A program made the position numbers and the translations under genes. Under the pieces are notes generated by a model that saw only the letters and a program-made list of their open reading frames with translations, was not told where the DNA came from and did not search any database. Shown in pieces: positions 16,883-24,735 of a DNA stretch of 64,000 nt. The stretch's first letter is position 1; each line of letters begins with the position of its first letter. The stretch comes from Nocardioides sp. (GTDB lineage: Bacteria; Actinomycetota; Actinomycetes; Propionibacteriales; Nocardioidaceae): contig NZ_JASBRN010000044.1 of assembly GCF_030149505.1 (NCBI RefSeq), positions 39,301-103,300 on the forward strand. The letters run 5' to 3'.

Positions 16883-17698
16883 TCAGGCGCGGTGCCCTCG
16901 CCCGTCCGCTTCGAGGAAGTCGGTCACCGCCCGCGCGCTCGACTCCGGCCGGCTGAGCAGGAACATGTGGCCTCCGTGCGGGACCACCTCCAGCGTCGAC
17001 CGCGGAGCCAGCAGGTGCATCAGGCGCGCGTTGTGGACCGAGAAGACCGGGTCGTCGTCACCGTGCATGATCAGGGTCCGCTGCGCCAGCAGCGGCAGGA
17101 ACGGCACGCTCGTCCAGCCTACGAGCGCGAGCAGCTGACGTCGGTAGGCGCCCGCATCGACCTCGCGGACCAGGCCCAGTCGTTTCAGCAGCTCGGGGTC
17201 GTCGACGAAGTCGCCTCCGTAGACCCGCCGGACCAGCACCTCCCGGTTCGCCTCGCTGCGGTCCGGTCGCCAGAAGCTCGCGACCGTGGCTGGCGCGACC
17301 GGCACGCTCAGGAATCCCGGACTGGTGCTCGCCAGCACCACCCGCCGTACGCGCCGCGGATGCGTCAGCGCCAGCTGCTGGGCAGTGACACCACCCCAGG
17401 ACAGACCCAGCACGTCGAAGCGCTGGACGCCCAGCCGGTCCATCACCCGGCTGACGAAGCGCGCGTAGCCCATGACGGTGGGCCACCGGCCGAGATGCTC
17501 GGGCTGCACGTCGAAGGCGATCGTGGTCCGGGGGATCTGCTCGCGGAACTCCCCCCACTTCGCCTGGTCCAGGCCGACGCCGTGACACATGAGCAGGGGC
17601 AGGCCCCGGCTCCCCACCCCGCCTGTCTTCCGCACGCTCACCACCACCGCGTGCTCGCCCACCCTGACCTCGCGCGCGTCCTCGTCTACCAGCTGCAC
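16883..17698 (-). CDS. phaZ: Polyhydroxyalkanoate depolymerase-like alpha/beta hydrolase
   Basis: The serine nucleophile lies in GLSWGG, the box typical of intracellular PhaZ depolymerases of medium-chain polyester producers (GVSWGG), with the acid in MHGDDDPV and the histidine in PHGGHMFLL. The fold opens with LLMCHGVGLDQAKW. I chose the GTG at 17698 (271 residues) because GAGGTG stands six bases before it, and because the longer reading from 17761 would start inside a terminator stem. It would release hydroxyacids from stored polyester. Its place after the phasin gene supports this; a general lactonase is the alternative. Confidence 0.7.
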   Translation of the reverse strand: MQLVDEDAREVRVGEHAVVVSVRKTGGVGSRGLPLLMCHGVGLDQAKWGEFREQIPRTTIAFDVQPEHLGRWPTVMGYARFVSRVMDRLGVQRFDVLGLSWGGVTAQQLALTHPRRVRRVVLASTSPGFLSVPVAPATVASFWRPDRSEANREVLVRRVYGGDFVDDPELLKRLGLVREVDAGAYRRQLLALVGWTSVPFLPLLAQRTLIMHGDDDPVFSVHNARLMHLLAPRSTLEVVPHGGHMFLLSRPESSARAVTDFLEADGRGHRA

Positions 17699-17730
17699 TT
17701 CGAGCACCTCTTCCTCGTCCCGACATGACG

Positions 17731-17769
17731 CGGTCGAGGTGGCGTCCCCCGTGGGCGCCACCTCGACCG
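17731..17769 (-). terminator. Hairpin between phasin and depolymerase genes
   Basis: A perfect 14-bp stem (cggtcgaggtggcg / cgccacctcgaccg) with an 11-base loop starts 15 bases after the phasin stop. On the minus strand it should terminate or attenuate phasin transcripts, giving more phasin than depolymerase. Confidence 0.7.
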
Positions 17770-17783
17770 GATGCCGCGTGCTG

Positions 17784-18101
17784 CTACTTCTTCTTGGCGG
17801 CGGATGCGGTCTCGCCCGCGGGCTTCGGCGCCGACTGCGCGGCGGCGACCAGCTGGTGCCCGAACTCGCGCTGGTTGGCGATCACCTTCTCGAAGGCGTC
17901 GTAGACGCCGTCGACCAGCGCCGCGGGCTGCGGGAACCGCTCGGACCAGGCGGCCGCGTCGGGCTGCGAGCTCTTCGGGGTCAGCGACTGGGCGGTCTGC
18001 GTCCAGAATCCGACCGAGCTGACCGCCGCCGCCTGGGCGGTGCGGACGTTGGCGAGCACCTGGTCGGTGACCTTCTGGACGTACTCCTGTGCCTGTGTCA
18101 T
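17784..18101 (-). CDS. Phasin (polyester granule-associated protein)
   Basis: A 105-residue, almost wholly helical protein: MTQAQEYVQKVTDQVLANVRTAQAAAVSS...FWTQTAQSLTP, then FEKVIANQREFGHQLVAAAQ and an Ala/Lys-rich tail ending KKK. This matches the amphipathic-helix plus Lys/Ala tail of actinobacterial phasins, which coat polyester granules. The ATG at 18101 is preceded by GAGGAG. It diverges from an XRE-type regulator gene across a 101-base region with inverted repeats, an arrangement typical of phasin autoregulation. Its neighbours PhaZ and PhaC support the role. Confidence 0.75.
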   Translation of the reverse strand: MTQAQEYVQKVTDQVLANVRTAQAAAVSSVGFWTQTAQSLTPKSSQPDAAAWSERFPQPAALVDGVYDAFEKVIANQREFGHQLVAAAQSAPKPAGETASAAKKK

Positions 18102-18137
18102 CTGTTTGCTCCTCTGGGTGTGGGTGACGACGACCTT

Positions 18138-18200
18138 GCAAACTTTATGCAGCACTTGCTCGATGCGTCAAGTACCTCGCAGATGCTTGGTACTGTTTGC
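18138..18200. promoter_or_regulatory. Divergent phasin/XRE control region with dyads
   Basis: The gap between the two divergent starts holds two inverted repeats: AGTACC (18171-18176) with GGTACT (18189-18194), and GCAAAC (18138-18143) with GTTTGC (18195-18200). These are likely operators for the XRE protein encoded immediately to the right. Promoter hexamers cannot be assigned with confidence. Confidence 0.5.
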
Positions 18201-18202
18201 GC

Positions 18203-18598
18203 ATGGCCGACCCGTGGACTCCGCAGCTGCAGGCGCTGGGCAGCTACATCAAGACCCAGCGGCAGCTGGCCGACCTGTCCCTGCGGCAGATGGCCGAGCT
18301 CGCCGAGGTCTCCAACCCGTACCTCAGCCAGATCGAGCGCGGCATGCACCAACCGTCCGTACGAGTGCTCAGATCGATCGCCAAGGCGCTCAACATCTCG
18401 GCCGAGTCCCTGCTCACACAGGCCGGTCTGCTCGACGCAGCCACCGGCGGGACCGAGGGCTCGGCCTCCGGCGTCGAGGCCGCGATCAAGGCCGACCCGC
18501 GCCTGACCCAGCAGGCCAAGCAGACGCTCCTCGCGGTCTACCGCACCCTGCTGCCGGCCGACCGCGATCCGTCGGGCGCCGACGGCTCGTCCAGCTGA
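18203..18598 (+). CDS. XRE-family helix-turn-helix regulator
   Basis: A 131-residue protein with an N-terminal Cro/CI helix-turn-helix: IKTQRQLADLSLRQMAELAEVSNPYLSQIERGMHQPSVRVLRSIAKAL. The C-terminal half is helical (VEAAIKADPRLTQQAKQTLLAVYRTL) and may bind a ligand or polymer surface. The ATG at 18203 is chosen over the TTG at 18197. Homologous arrangements in actinobacteria place such regulators beside phasin genes, so it probably represses phasin until granules form; this is inference from position. Its 3' end overlaps the convergent LysR gene by 61 bases. Confidence 0.8.
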   Translation: MADPWTPQLQALGSYIKTQRQLADLSLRQMAELAEVSNPYLSQIERGMHQPSVRVLRSIAKALNISAESLLTQAGLLDAATGGTEGSASGVEAAIKADPRLTQQAKQTLLAVYRTLLPADRDPSGADGSSS

Positions 18599-19491
18599 TC
18601 GATCCCGAGCAGGGAGTCCCGCACCGCGCGCACGGCGGGACTGCGCTCGTCGGCCCGCCAGGCCGCCCGCAGGTGCACGTCGGGAAGTCCCTCGGCCTCG
18701 CTCGCCGCGATGGGGACGAAGGTGACGTGTGGATCCCCCTGGTTGGCCGCGACCGATGCCAAGGTGAGAAGGCAGCCCACCTCGGCGCTGACGAGGGCGA
18801 GCGCGGTCTGCGTGTCAGGCGCCACCTGCGCGACGCGGGGCAGGAAGCGCTGCGCCTGGGCCAGTCGTCGTAGCCGGTCCGTCAGCACCGACCCCTCGTC
18901 GACAGGCAGGGAGACCAGCCGCTCGTCGAGCAGCTCGGCGAACTGGACGGCGTCGACGCCGGCGAGCCGGTGAGTGGCAGGGACCGCGAGCACCAGGTGG
19001 TCCTCCGTCACCACCCGGGCGTCGATGCCCTCCGGGACGACGTCCCAGCGGCCCATCGCGACGTCGGTCTCGCGCGTGGCCAGCTTCTGGATCGCCGCCA
19101 GCGCGAAGTTCTGGCTGGAGAGCTCGAGCTCGATGCCCGGTCGCTCCGAGCGCACCCGGCGGGCGAGGGTGGCGATGAGGGGATGGGTCGAGACGCCGGC
19201 GAACGCGACCCGCACGAGACCGACCTCCCCGCGCTCGGCCGACCGCGCGGCTTCGGTGGCGCGCCGCAGCGCCTCCATCACTTCGCGGGCGGGCTCGACC
19301 ATCGCCTGTCCGGCCGGGGTCAGCGCCACCGAGCGGGTGTTGCGGTCGAACAGCGTCGTGCCCAGCTCGCGCTCGAGCTGCTTGATGGTGCGCGTCAGGG
19401 GCGGCTGGGCCACGTGGAGACGCTCGGCAGCCTTGCGGAAGTGCAGCTCCTCGGCGACGGCGAGGAACGCGCGCAGCTGGGCGACATCCAT
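18538..19491 (-). CDS. LysR-family transcriptional regulator
   Basis: A 317-residue protein. The winged helix-turn-helix is at 1-60 (MDVAQLRAFLAVAEELHFRKAAERLHVAQPPLTRTIKQLERELG), followed by the linker helix and a periplasmic-binding-protein-like effector domain (GLVRVAFAGVSTHPLI...). It diverges from the acyl-CoA dehydrogenase operon, the classic layout for a LysR activator of the adjacent genes. The effector is probably an intermediate of dicarboxylate beta-oxidation, but this is inference. Confidence 0.85.
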   Translation of the reverse strand: MDVAQLRAFLAVAEELHFRKAAERLHVAQPPLTRTIKQLERELGTTLFDRNTRSVALTPAGQAMVEPAREVMEALRRATEAARSAERGEVGLVRVAFAGVSTHPLIATLARRVRSERPGIELELSSQNFALAAIQKLATRETDVAMGRWDVVPEGIDARVVTEDHLVLAVPATHRLAGVDAVQFAELLDERLVSLPVDEGSVLTDRLRRLAQAQRFLPRVAQVAPDTQTALALVSAEVGCLLTLASVAANQGDPHVTFVPIAASEAEGLPDVHLRAAWRADERSPAVRAVRDSLLGIDQLDEPSAPDGSRSAGSRVR

Positions 19492-19522
19492 GAGATGAAG
19501 GTATCACCGAATGAATGATCAG

Positions 19523-19543
19523 GTATTGGACGCGCAACAATAC
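19523..19543. promoter_or_regulatory. LysR-type inverted repeat before the beta-oxidation operon
   Basis: GTATTG (19523-19528) and CAATAC (19538-19543) form a perfect dyad with a nine-base centre and contain the T-N11-A pattern bound by LysR proteins. It lies between the LysR start (19491) and the acyl-CoA dehydrogenase start (19563). Confidence 0.55.
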
Positions 19544-19562
19544 GACGCGCATAGTCGTGGGC

Positions 19563-20738
19563 ATGTACACCGGCAACCCAGAGGTCCCCGACGACGTCTT
19601 CGCCGACGTCCTCAAGCAGATCACCGAGTTCGTCCACGAGCGCGTCGTACCGCGCGAGCTCGAGATCATGTCCACCGACGCGATCCCCGACGACCTGCGT
19701 CGCCAGGCCGCCGAGATGGGCCTGTTCGGCTACGCCATCCCGGAGCAGTGGGGCGGGCTCGGCCTCGACCTCGTCCAGGACGTCGAGGTCGCGATGGCCC
19801 TGGGCTACACGTCCCTGTCCTTCCGCTCGATGTTCGGCACCAACAACGGCATCGCCGGCCAGGTGCTCGTCGGGTTCGGCACCGAGGAGCAGCAGGAGCG
19901 GTGGCTGCCCGGCATCGCGTCGGGTGAGATCGTCGCCTCCTTCGCCCTCACCGAGGTCGGTGCCGGGTCCAACCCCGCCGGCCTGCGCACGAGCGCCACG
20001 CCCGACGGCGACGGCTGGGTGATCGACGGCACCAAGCAGTTCATCACCAACGCCACCGAGGCCGGCCTGTTCGTCGTGTTCGCCCGCACCGCGCCGGCGA
20101 CCGAGAAGAGCACCGGCGTCGCGGTCTTCCTCGTCCCCGCGGACACGCCCGGCGTCGAGGTCGGCGTCAAGGACGCCAAGATGGGCCAGGAGGGCTCCCG
20201 CACGGCGGAGGTCAGCTTCGACCAGGTGCGTGTGGGCGCCGACGCGCTCGTCGGAGGCGACGGTGACGTCGGCTACCGCGCGGCGATGACGTCGCTCGCC
20301 CGAGGGCGCATCCACATCGCAGCCCTGGCCGTGGGTACAGCGCAGCGCGCGCTCGACGAGTCGGTGTCGTACGCCGCCAGCGCAACCCAGGGCGGCACGC
20401 CGATCGGGGACTTCCAGCTGGTGCAGGCGATGCTGGCCGACCAGCAGGCCGGAGTCCTGGCGGGCCGCGGGATGGTCCGCGAGGCCGCCCGCGCCTACGT
20501 GACGGGCGAGGACCGGCGCATCGCCCCCTCGGCCGCCAAGCTGTTCTGCACCGAGATGGTGGGCAAGGTCGCCGACCTCGCCGTGCAGGTGCACGGCGGC
20601 TCGGGCTACATGCGGGAGGTTCCCGTCGAGCGCATCTACCGAGACGTGCGACTCCTGCGCCTGTACGAAGGCACGAGCGAGATCCAGAAGCTCATCATCG
20701 GAGGCGGCCTCCTCCGCGCAGCTCGAAAGGCCTCCTGA
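19563..20738 (+). CDS. Acyl-CoA dehydrogenase
   Basis: A 391-residue FAD enzyme of the usual length. FALTEVGAGSNPAGLRT binds the flavin and substrate, FITNA...LFVVFART is the middle beta-domain, and the catalytic base is the Glu of LYEGTSEIQK near the C-terminus. It would introduce the 2,3 double bond into an acyl-CoA, here probably adipyl-CoA. The ATG at 19563 gives the family N-terminus; an upstream start at 19515 would run through the LysR-type operator. The stop overlaps the CoA-transferase start (TGATG). Confidence 0.85.
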   Translation: MYTGNPEVPDDVFADVLKQITEFVHERVVPRELEIMSTDAIPDDLRRQAAEMGLFGYAIPEQWGGLGLDLVQDVEVAMALGYTSLSFRSMFGTNNGIAGQVLVGFGTEEQQERWLPGIASGEIVASFALTEVGAGSNPAGLRTSATPDGDGWVIDGTKQFITNATEAGLFVVFARTAPATEKSTGVAVFLVPADTPGVEVGVKDAKMGQEGSRTAEVSFDQVRVGADALVGGDGDVGYRAAMTSLARGRIHIAALAVGTAQRALDESVSYAASATQGGTPIGDFQLVQAMLADQQAGVLAGRGMVREAARAYVTGEDRRIAPSAAKLFCTEMVGKVADLAVQVHGGSGYMREVPVERIYRDVRLLRLYEGTSEIQKLIIGGGLLRAARKAS

Positions 20739-21946
20739 TGCTTCCGCTGGAAGGCGTCACGGTCGTCGCGGTCGAGCAGGCCGTCGCGGCCCCGCTGGCC
20801 ACGCGCAACCTGGCCGACCTCGGCGCCCGCGTCATCAAGGTCGAGCGGCTCGGCGGCGGCGACCTCGCCCGCGGCTACGACCACGTCGTCCACGGCACCG
20901 GCGCGCACTTCGTCTGGCTGAATCGGGGCAAGGAGTCGATCGCGGTTGACCTCAAGAGCGACGAGGGCCGTGCCGTCGTCAGGCGGCTCGCGCTCGCTTC
21001 CGACGTCTTCGTCCAGAATCTCGCCCCCGGCGCAGCCGCTCGGCTGGGGCTCGGCGCCGAGGAGCTTCGCGCCGAGAGGCCCGCGCTCGTCGTGGCGAGT
21101 CTGTCCGGCTACGGATCGGGCGGGCCGCTGGAGGAGCGCAAGGCCTACGACATGCTCATCCAGGCCGAGGCCGGGCTGATCTCGATCACCGGCACTCCGG
21201 AGGACCCGGTCAAGACGGGGATCCCCACCGCCGACATCGCCTCGGGCATGTACCTCTCGCAGGCCGTCGTCGCAGCCCTGCTGCGCCGCTACCGGACCGG
21301 TGACGGTGCGACGATCGAGGTGTCGATGCTGGAGGCGACCGTCGAGTGGATGGGTCACGCCCTCTACACCCAGATGCACACGGGGAGCCAGCCCGCTCGC
21401 ATGGGTGTGAGCCACAGCGCGATCGCGCCGTACGACGCGTTTCCCACCAGCGACGGCGAGATCCTGATCGGTGTGCAGAACGACTCCGGCTGGCGCGCCC
21501 TGGTCACCGCGGTTCTGGACGCACCCGCGCTCGCCGACGACCCCCGGTTCGCCACCAACGTGGCGCGCGTCGCGCACCGCGCGGAGTGCGACGCGGAGGT
21601 CGGTGCGCGGACCCGGCTGTGGAGCACGCGGGAGCTCGACGCGCGCCTGGCCGCCGCCGGCGTCCCGGCCGCCGAGATCAAGACCCTGGCCCACGTCGTC
21701 GACCACGAGCAGCTTCGCGCTCGTGACCGCTGGCGCAGTGTCGACATCGAGGGCGCGAGCATCGAGGGGCTGCTGCCTCCCGCGACCTTCGGCGACGTCG
21801 AGGCACCGATGGGGTCTGTCCCGGCTCTGGGCCAGCACACCCGCGCGCTGCTCGTGGAGTCGGGCGTTGACCCCGCGGAAGCCGATGCCGCCATCGGCCG
21901 TGGCGTCGCCTATCAGCTCCCTCGCAGCCCCGTCGGCGTCGCCTGA
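20738..21946 (+). CDS. Class III CoA-transferase (CaiB/BaiF family)
   Basis: A 402-residue protein beginning LPLEGVTVVAVEQAVAAPLATRNLADLGARVIKVE, the standard opening of family III transferases. The catalytic aspartate is in ERKAYDMLIQAEAGLISITG. These enzymes move CoA between carboxylates without ATP. In this operon it most likely activates adipate with succinyl-CoA or acetyl-CoA, feeding the acyl-CoA dehydrogenase encoded just upstream. This gives the element two carboxylate-activation routes, the other being the AMP-forming ligase at 11992. Confidence 0.85.
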   Translation: MLPLEGVTVVAVEQAVAAPLATRNLADLGARVIKVERLGGGDLARGYDHVVHGTGAHFVWLNRGKESIAVDLKSDEGRAVVRRLALASDVFVQNLAPGAAARLGLGAEELRAERPALVVASLSGYGSGGPLEERKAYDMLIQAEAGLISITGTPEDPVKTGIPTADIASGMYLSQAVVAALLRRYRTGDGATIEVSMLEATVEWMGHALYTQMHTGSQPARMGVSHSAIAPYDAFPTSDGEILIGVQNDSGWRALVTAVLDAPALADDPRFATNVARVAHRAECDAEVGARTRLWSTRELDARLAAAGVPAAEIKTLAHVVDHEQLRARDRWRSVDIEGASIEGLLPPATFGDVEAPMGSVPALGQHTRALLVESGVDPAEADAAIGRGVAYQLPRSPVGVA

Positions 21947-21989
21947 CCCGGCCCCTCCCCCGAGCTCAACCCGCCTAGGAGACAACCCC

Positions 21990-23153
21990 TTGGAAGCATT
22001 CATCATCGCCGGCGCACGCACGCCGATCGGCCGGTACGGCGGCGCACTGGCCGGCGCCCGGCCCGACGACCTCGCCGCGCTGGTGCTGGGCGAGGCCGTG
22101 TCGAGGGCGGGCGTAGACCCCGTCGACGTCGACGAGGTGGTGTTCGGTGCGGCCAACCAGGCCGGCGAGGACAACCGCAATGTCGCCCGGATGGCCGCCC
22201 TCCTTGCCGGCCTTCCCGACACCGTCCCCGGCTTCACCGTCAACCGCCTGTGCGCCTCCGGCCTGACCGCCGTCGCCACCGCTCGCTCCCTGGTCGCGGC
22301 CGGTGACGCCGACGTGGTGGTGGCCGGCGGGGTCGAGTCGATGACCCGCGCCCCGTGGGTGACGGAGAAGCCTGCGAAGGCATGGGCCAAGCCCGGGGCG
22401 AGCTTCGACACTTCGATCGGCTGGCGTTTCTCCAACCCCCGGTTCGACGCGAGCACGACGCTGTCGATGCCGCAGACCGCGGAGCGGGTCGCCGAGCAGT
22501 GGAAACTCACCCGGTCCGAGCTCGACGAGTTCGCCCTCGCGTCCCACCAGCGGGCCGTCAAGGCCATCGAGAGCGGCCACTTCGCCGACGAGATCGTGCC
22601 CGTCGGAGCGGTCGACACCGACGAAGGGCCGCGGCGCGACACGAGCCTGGAACGGCTCGCCGGTCTCCGCCCGGTCAACGGTCCGGACGGCATCGTCACC
22701 GCCGGGAACTCCAGCTCGCTCAACGACGGGGCTGCTGCGCTGGTGATCGCCAGTGAGGCGTACGTCGAGCGGCACGGCCTCCGGCCCCGCGCCCGGGTCG
22801 TCGCCTCCGCCTCGGCAGGCGTCGCCCCCGAGATCATGGGGATCGGCCCGGTCCCCGCCACCCGCAAGGTGATGGAGCGCGTCGGCTGGTCGACCTCCGA
22901 CCTCGGCGCGGTCGAGCTCAACGAGGCGTTCGCCTCCCAGTCGCTCGCGTGCATCCGGGAGCTGGGGCTCGACTCGGAGACCGTCAACGCCGACGGTGGG
23001 GCCATCGCGCTGGGGCACCCGCTTGGCGCCTCGGGAGCCCGGATCCTGCTCACCCTGCTCGGCCGGATGGAGCGCAGCGACGTGAGCCGTGGTCTGGCCA
23101 CCATGTGCGTCGGGGTGGGACAGGGCACCGCGCTACTGGTGGAACGGCCGTGA
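21990..23153 (+). CDS. Acetyl-CoA acyltransferase (thiolase), likely 3-oxoadipyl-CoA thiolase
   Basis: A 387-residue thiolase. The nucleophile C88 is in VNRLCASGL, ESMTRAPW and the GNSSSLNDGAAA loop follow, then NEAFASQ, GHPLGASGAR with the catalytic histidine, and the C-terminal CVGVGQG. The TTG at 21990 is chosen because AGGAG precedes it and the next codons give the family start EAFIIAGARTPIGRYGG. The sequence style is close to PcaF-type enzymes that split 3-oxoadipyl-CoA into acetyl-CoA and succinyl-CoA. The 43-base gap before it is the only real spacing inside this operon. Confidence 0.83.
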   Translation: MEAFIIAGARTPIGRYGGALAGARPDDLAALVLGEAVSRAGVDPVDVDEVVFGAANQAGEDNRNVARMAALLAGLPDTVPGFTVNRLCASGLTAVATARSLVAAGDADVVVAGGVESMTRAPWVTEKPAKAWAKPGASFDTSIGWRFSNPRFDASTTLSMPQTAERVAEQWKLTRSELDEFALASHQRAVKAIESGHFADEIVPVGAVDTDEGPRRDTSLERLAGLRPVNGPDGIVTAGNSSSLNDGAAALVIASEAYVERHGLRPRARVVASASAGVAPEIMGIGPVPATRKVMERVGWSTSDLGAVELNEAFASQSLACIRELGLDSETVNADGGAIALGHPLGASGARILLTLLGRMERSDVSRGLATMCVGVGQGTALLVERP

Positions 23154-23887
23154 CGGCCTCGGTGGAGGTGGAGGAGCACGCCGACCGTGTCGTCGTACAC
23201 CTCGCCCGCCCCGAGGTCCGGAACGCGATCGACCACCAGATGGTCACCGAGCTGCACGCGGTGTGCGACCTACTCGAGGCCGACCCGCGGGTACTGCTGC
23301 TCGCAGGCAAGGGCGACAACTTCGCGGCCGGAGCGGACATCTCCCAGTTGCGGGAGCGACGTCGCGACGACGCGCTCCGCGGCATCAACTCCGGTCTCTT
23401 CGACCGGATCCACCGCCTCCCGATGCCGGTGGTCGGGCTGCTCGACGGCTACGCGCTGGGCGGCGGCGCCGAGCTGGCGTACGCCTGCGACTTCCGCATC
23501 GGGACCCCGCGCCTGCGCATCGGCAACCCGGAGCCCGGACTCGGGATCCTCGCAGCGGCGGGCGCCACCTGGCGGCTCAGGGAGCTCGTCGGCGAGCCGG
23601 TGGCCAAGGAGATCCTGCTCGCCGGCCGGCTCCTCGACGCCGAGGAGGCGCTGGCCCTGCGACTGGTCAACGAGATCGTCGAACCGCACTCCCTGCTCGA
23701 GGCCGGCCACGGCTGGGCGGATCGGATCACCCGGCAGGCCGGCCTCGCCGTACGCCTCACCAAGTCGGCTCTTCACGCTCCGCGCGACGCTCACCCGTAC
23801 ATCGACGACCTGACCCAGGCCGTGCTCTTCGAGACCGACGAGAAGCAGGCACGCATGACCGCGTTCCTGGAGAGGAACAAGAAATGA
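23150..23887 (+). CDS. Enoyl-CoA hydratase/isomerase family protein
   Basis: A 245-residue crotonase-fold enzyme. The oxyanion-hole segments are GDNFAAGADISQL and LLDGYALGGGAELAYACD; a catalytic Glu is present in GNPEPGLGI. It would hydrate 2,3-dehydroadipyl-CoA to 3-hydroxyadipyl-CoA in the pathway. The GTG start overlaps the thiolase stop as GTGA and the stop overlaps the next ATG, so translation is coupled through the operon. Confidence 0.83.
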   Translation: MTASVEVEEHADRVVVHLARPEVRNAIDHQMVTELHAVCDLLEADPRVLLLAGKGDNFAAGADISQLRERRRDDALRGINSGLFDRIHRLPMPVVGLLDGYALGGGAELAYACDFRIGTPRLRIGNPEPGLGILAAAGATWRLRELVGEPVAKEILLAGRLLDAEEALALRLVNEIVEPHSLLEAGHGWADRITRQAGLAVRLTKSALHAPRDAHPYIDDLTQAVLFETDEKQARMTAFLERNKK

Positions 23888-24735
23888 CCCTACCCACCCA
23901 GGTCGGCGTCTACGGCGGAGGCCGGATGGGCGCCGGGATCGCCCACGCGTTCCTCGTCGCCGAAGCACACGTCACGGTCATCGAGTCATCCACCGAGTCC
24001 GCCGACACCGCCCGGGAGCGCATCGAGACCTCGCTGGCGCGCGCGGCCGAACGGGGCCATCTCGCGGAGGGTGCACCCTCGGCCGTCGCACGGCTCGCGG
24101 TCTCCACGGAGCCGGCCCAGCTGTCGGGGTGCGGCCTCGTCGTCGAGGCGGTGCCGGAACAGGTAGCGCTCAAGCGCCAGGTGCTGGCCGCGATCGAGGT
24201 CGCAGCTCCGGGTGCCTGGGTCGCCACCAACACCTCGAGCCTGTCCGTGGACGAGCTCGCCTCCACGCTGGCCCGACCCGAGCGCTTCATCGGCCTGCAC
24301 TTCTTCAACCCGGTGCCGGCCAGCCGGCTCGTCGAGATCGTCGTCGGGGCCAAGACCGTCCCGGAGCTCGTCGACCTGTCCAGGGGGTGGATCGCCGATC
24401 TCGGCAAGACCGCGATCACGGTGACGGACTCTCCTGGGTTCGCCTCCTCGCGTCTCGGCGTCGCCATCGCCCTGGAGGCGATGCGCATGCTCGAGGAGGG
24501 CGTCGCCACTGCCGAGGACATCGACACCGCCATGGAGCTCGGCTACAAGCACCCGGTCGGTCCGTTGCGGACCACCGACCTCGTCGGGCTCGACGTACGT
24601 CTCGCGATCGCCGAGCATCTTGCTCGGGAGGTGGGTGAGCGGTTCGCGCCACCTTCGATCCTGCGGGAGCTGGTCGCGGTCGGGCACCTCGGACGCAAGT
24701 CCGGCCAGGGCTTCTACAGCTGGCCCCCTGCATGA
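23884..24735 (+). CDS. 3-hydroxyacyl-CoA dehydrogenase
   Basis: A 283-residue NAD-binding protein of the 3-hydroxybutyryl/3-hydroxyadipyl-CoA dehydrogenase type. It has the Rossmann motif GVYGGGRMGAGIA, the conserved ATNTSSLSVDELA and the GLHFFNPVPASRLVEIV block with the catalytic histidine, then SPGFASSRLG and the C-terminal ...GRKSGQGFYSW. It would oxidise 3-hydroxyadipyl-CoA to 3-oxoadipyl-CoA. It overlaps both neighbouring genes by four bases. Confidence 0.86.
   Translation: MTLPTQVGVYGGGRMGAGIAHAFLVAEAHVTVIESSTESADTARERIETSLARAAERGHLAEGAPSAVARLAVSTEPAQLSGCGLVVEAVPEQVALKRQVLAAIEVAAPGAWVATNTSSLSVDELASTLARPERFIGLHFFNPVPASRLVEIVVGAKTVPELVDLSRGWIADLGKTAITVTDSPGFASSRLGVAIALEAMRMLEEGVATAEDIDTAMELGYKHPVGPLRTTDLVGLDVRLAIAEHLAREVGERFAPPSILRELVAVGHLGRKSGQGFYSWPPA

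Noticed and set aside
17699..17761. A 21-residue N-terminal extension of the depolymerase
   Set aside because: It would begin in the stem of a strong hairpin and has no ribosome site, whereas the GTG at 17698 has a near-perfect one.
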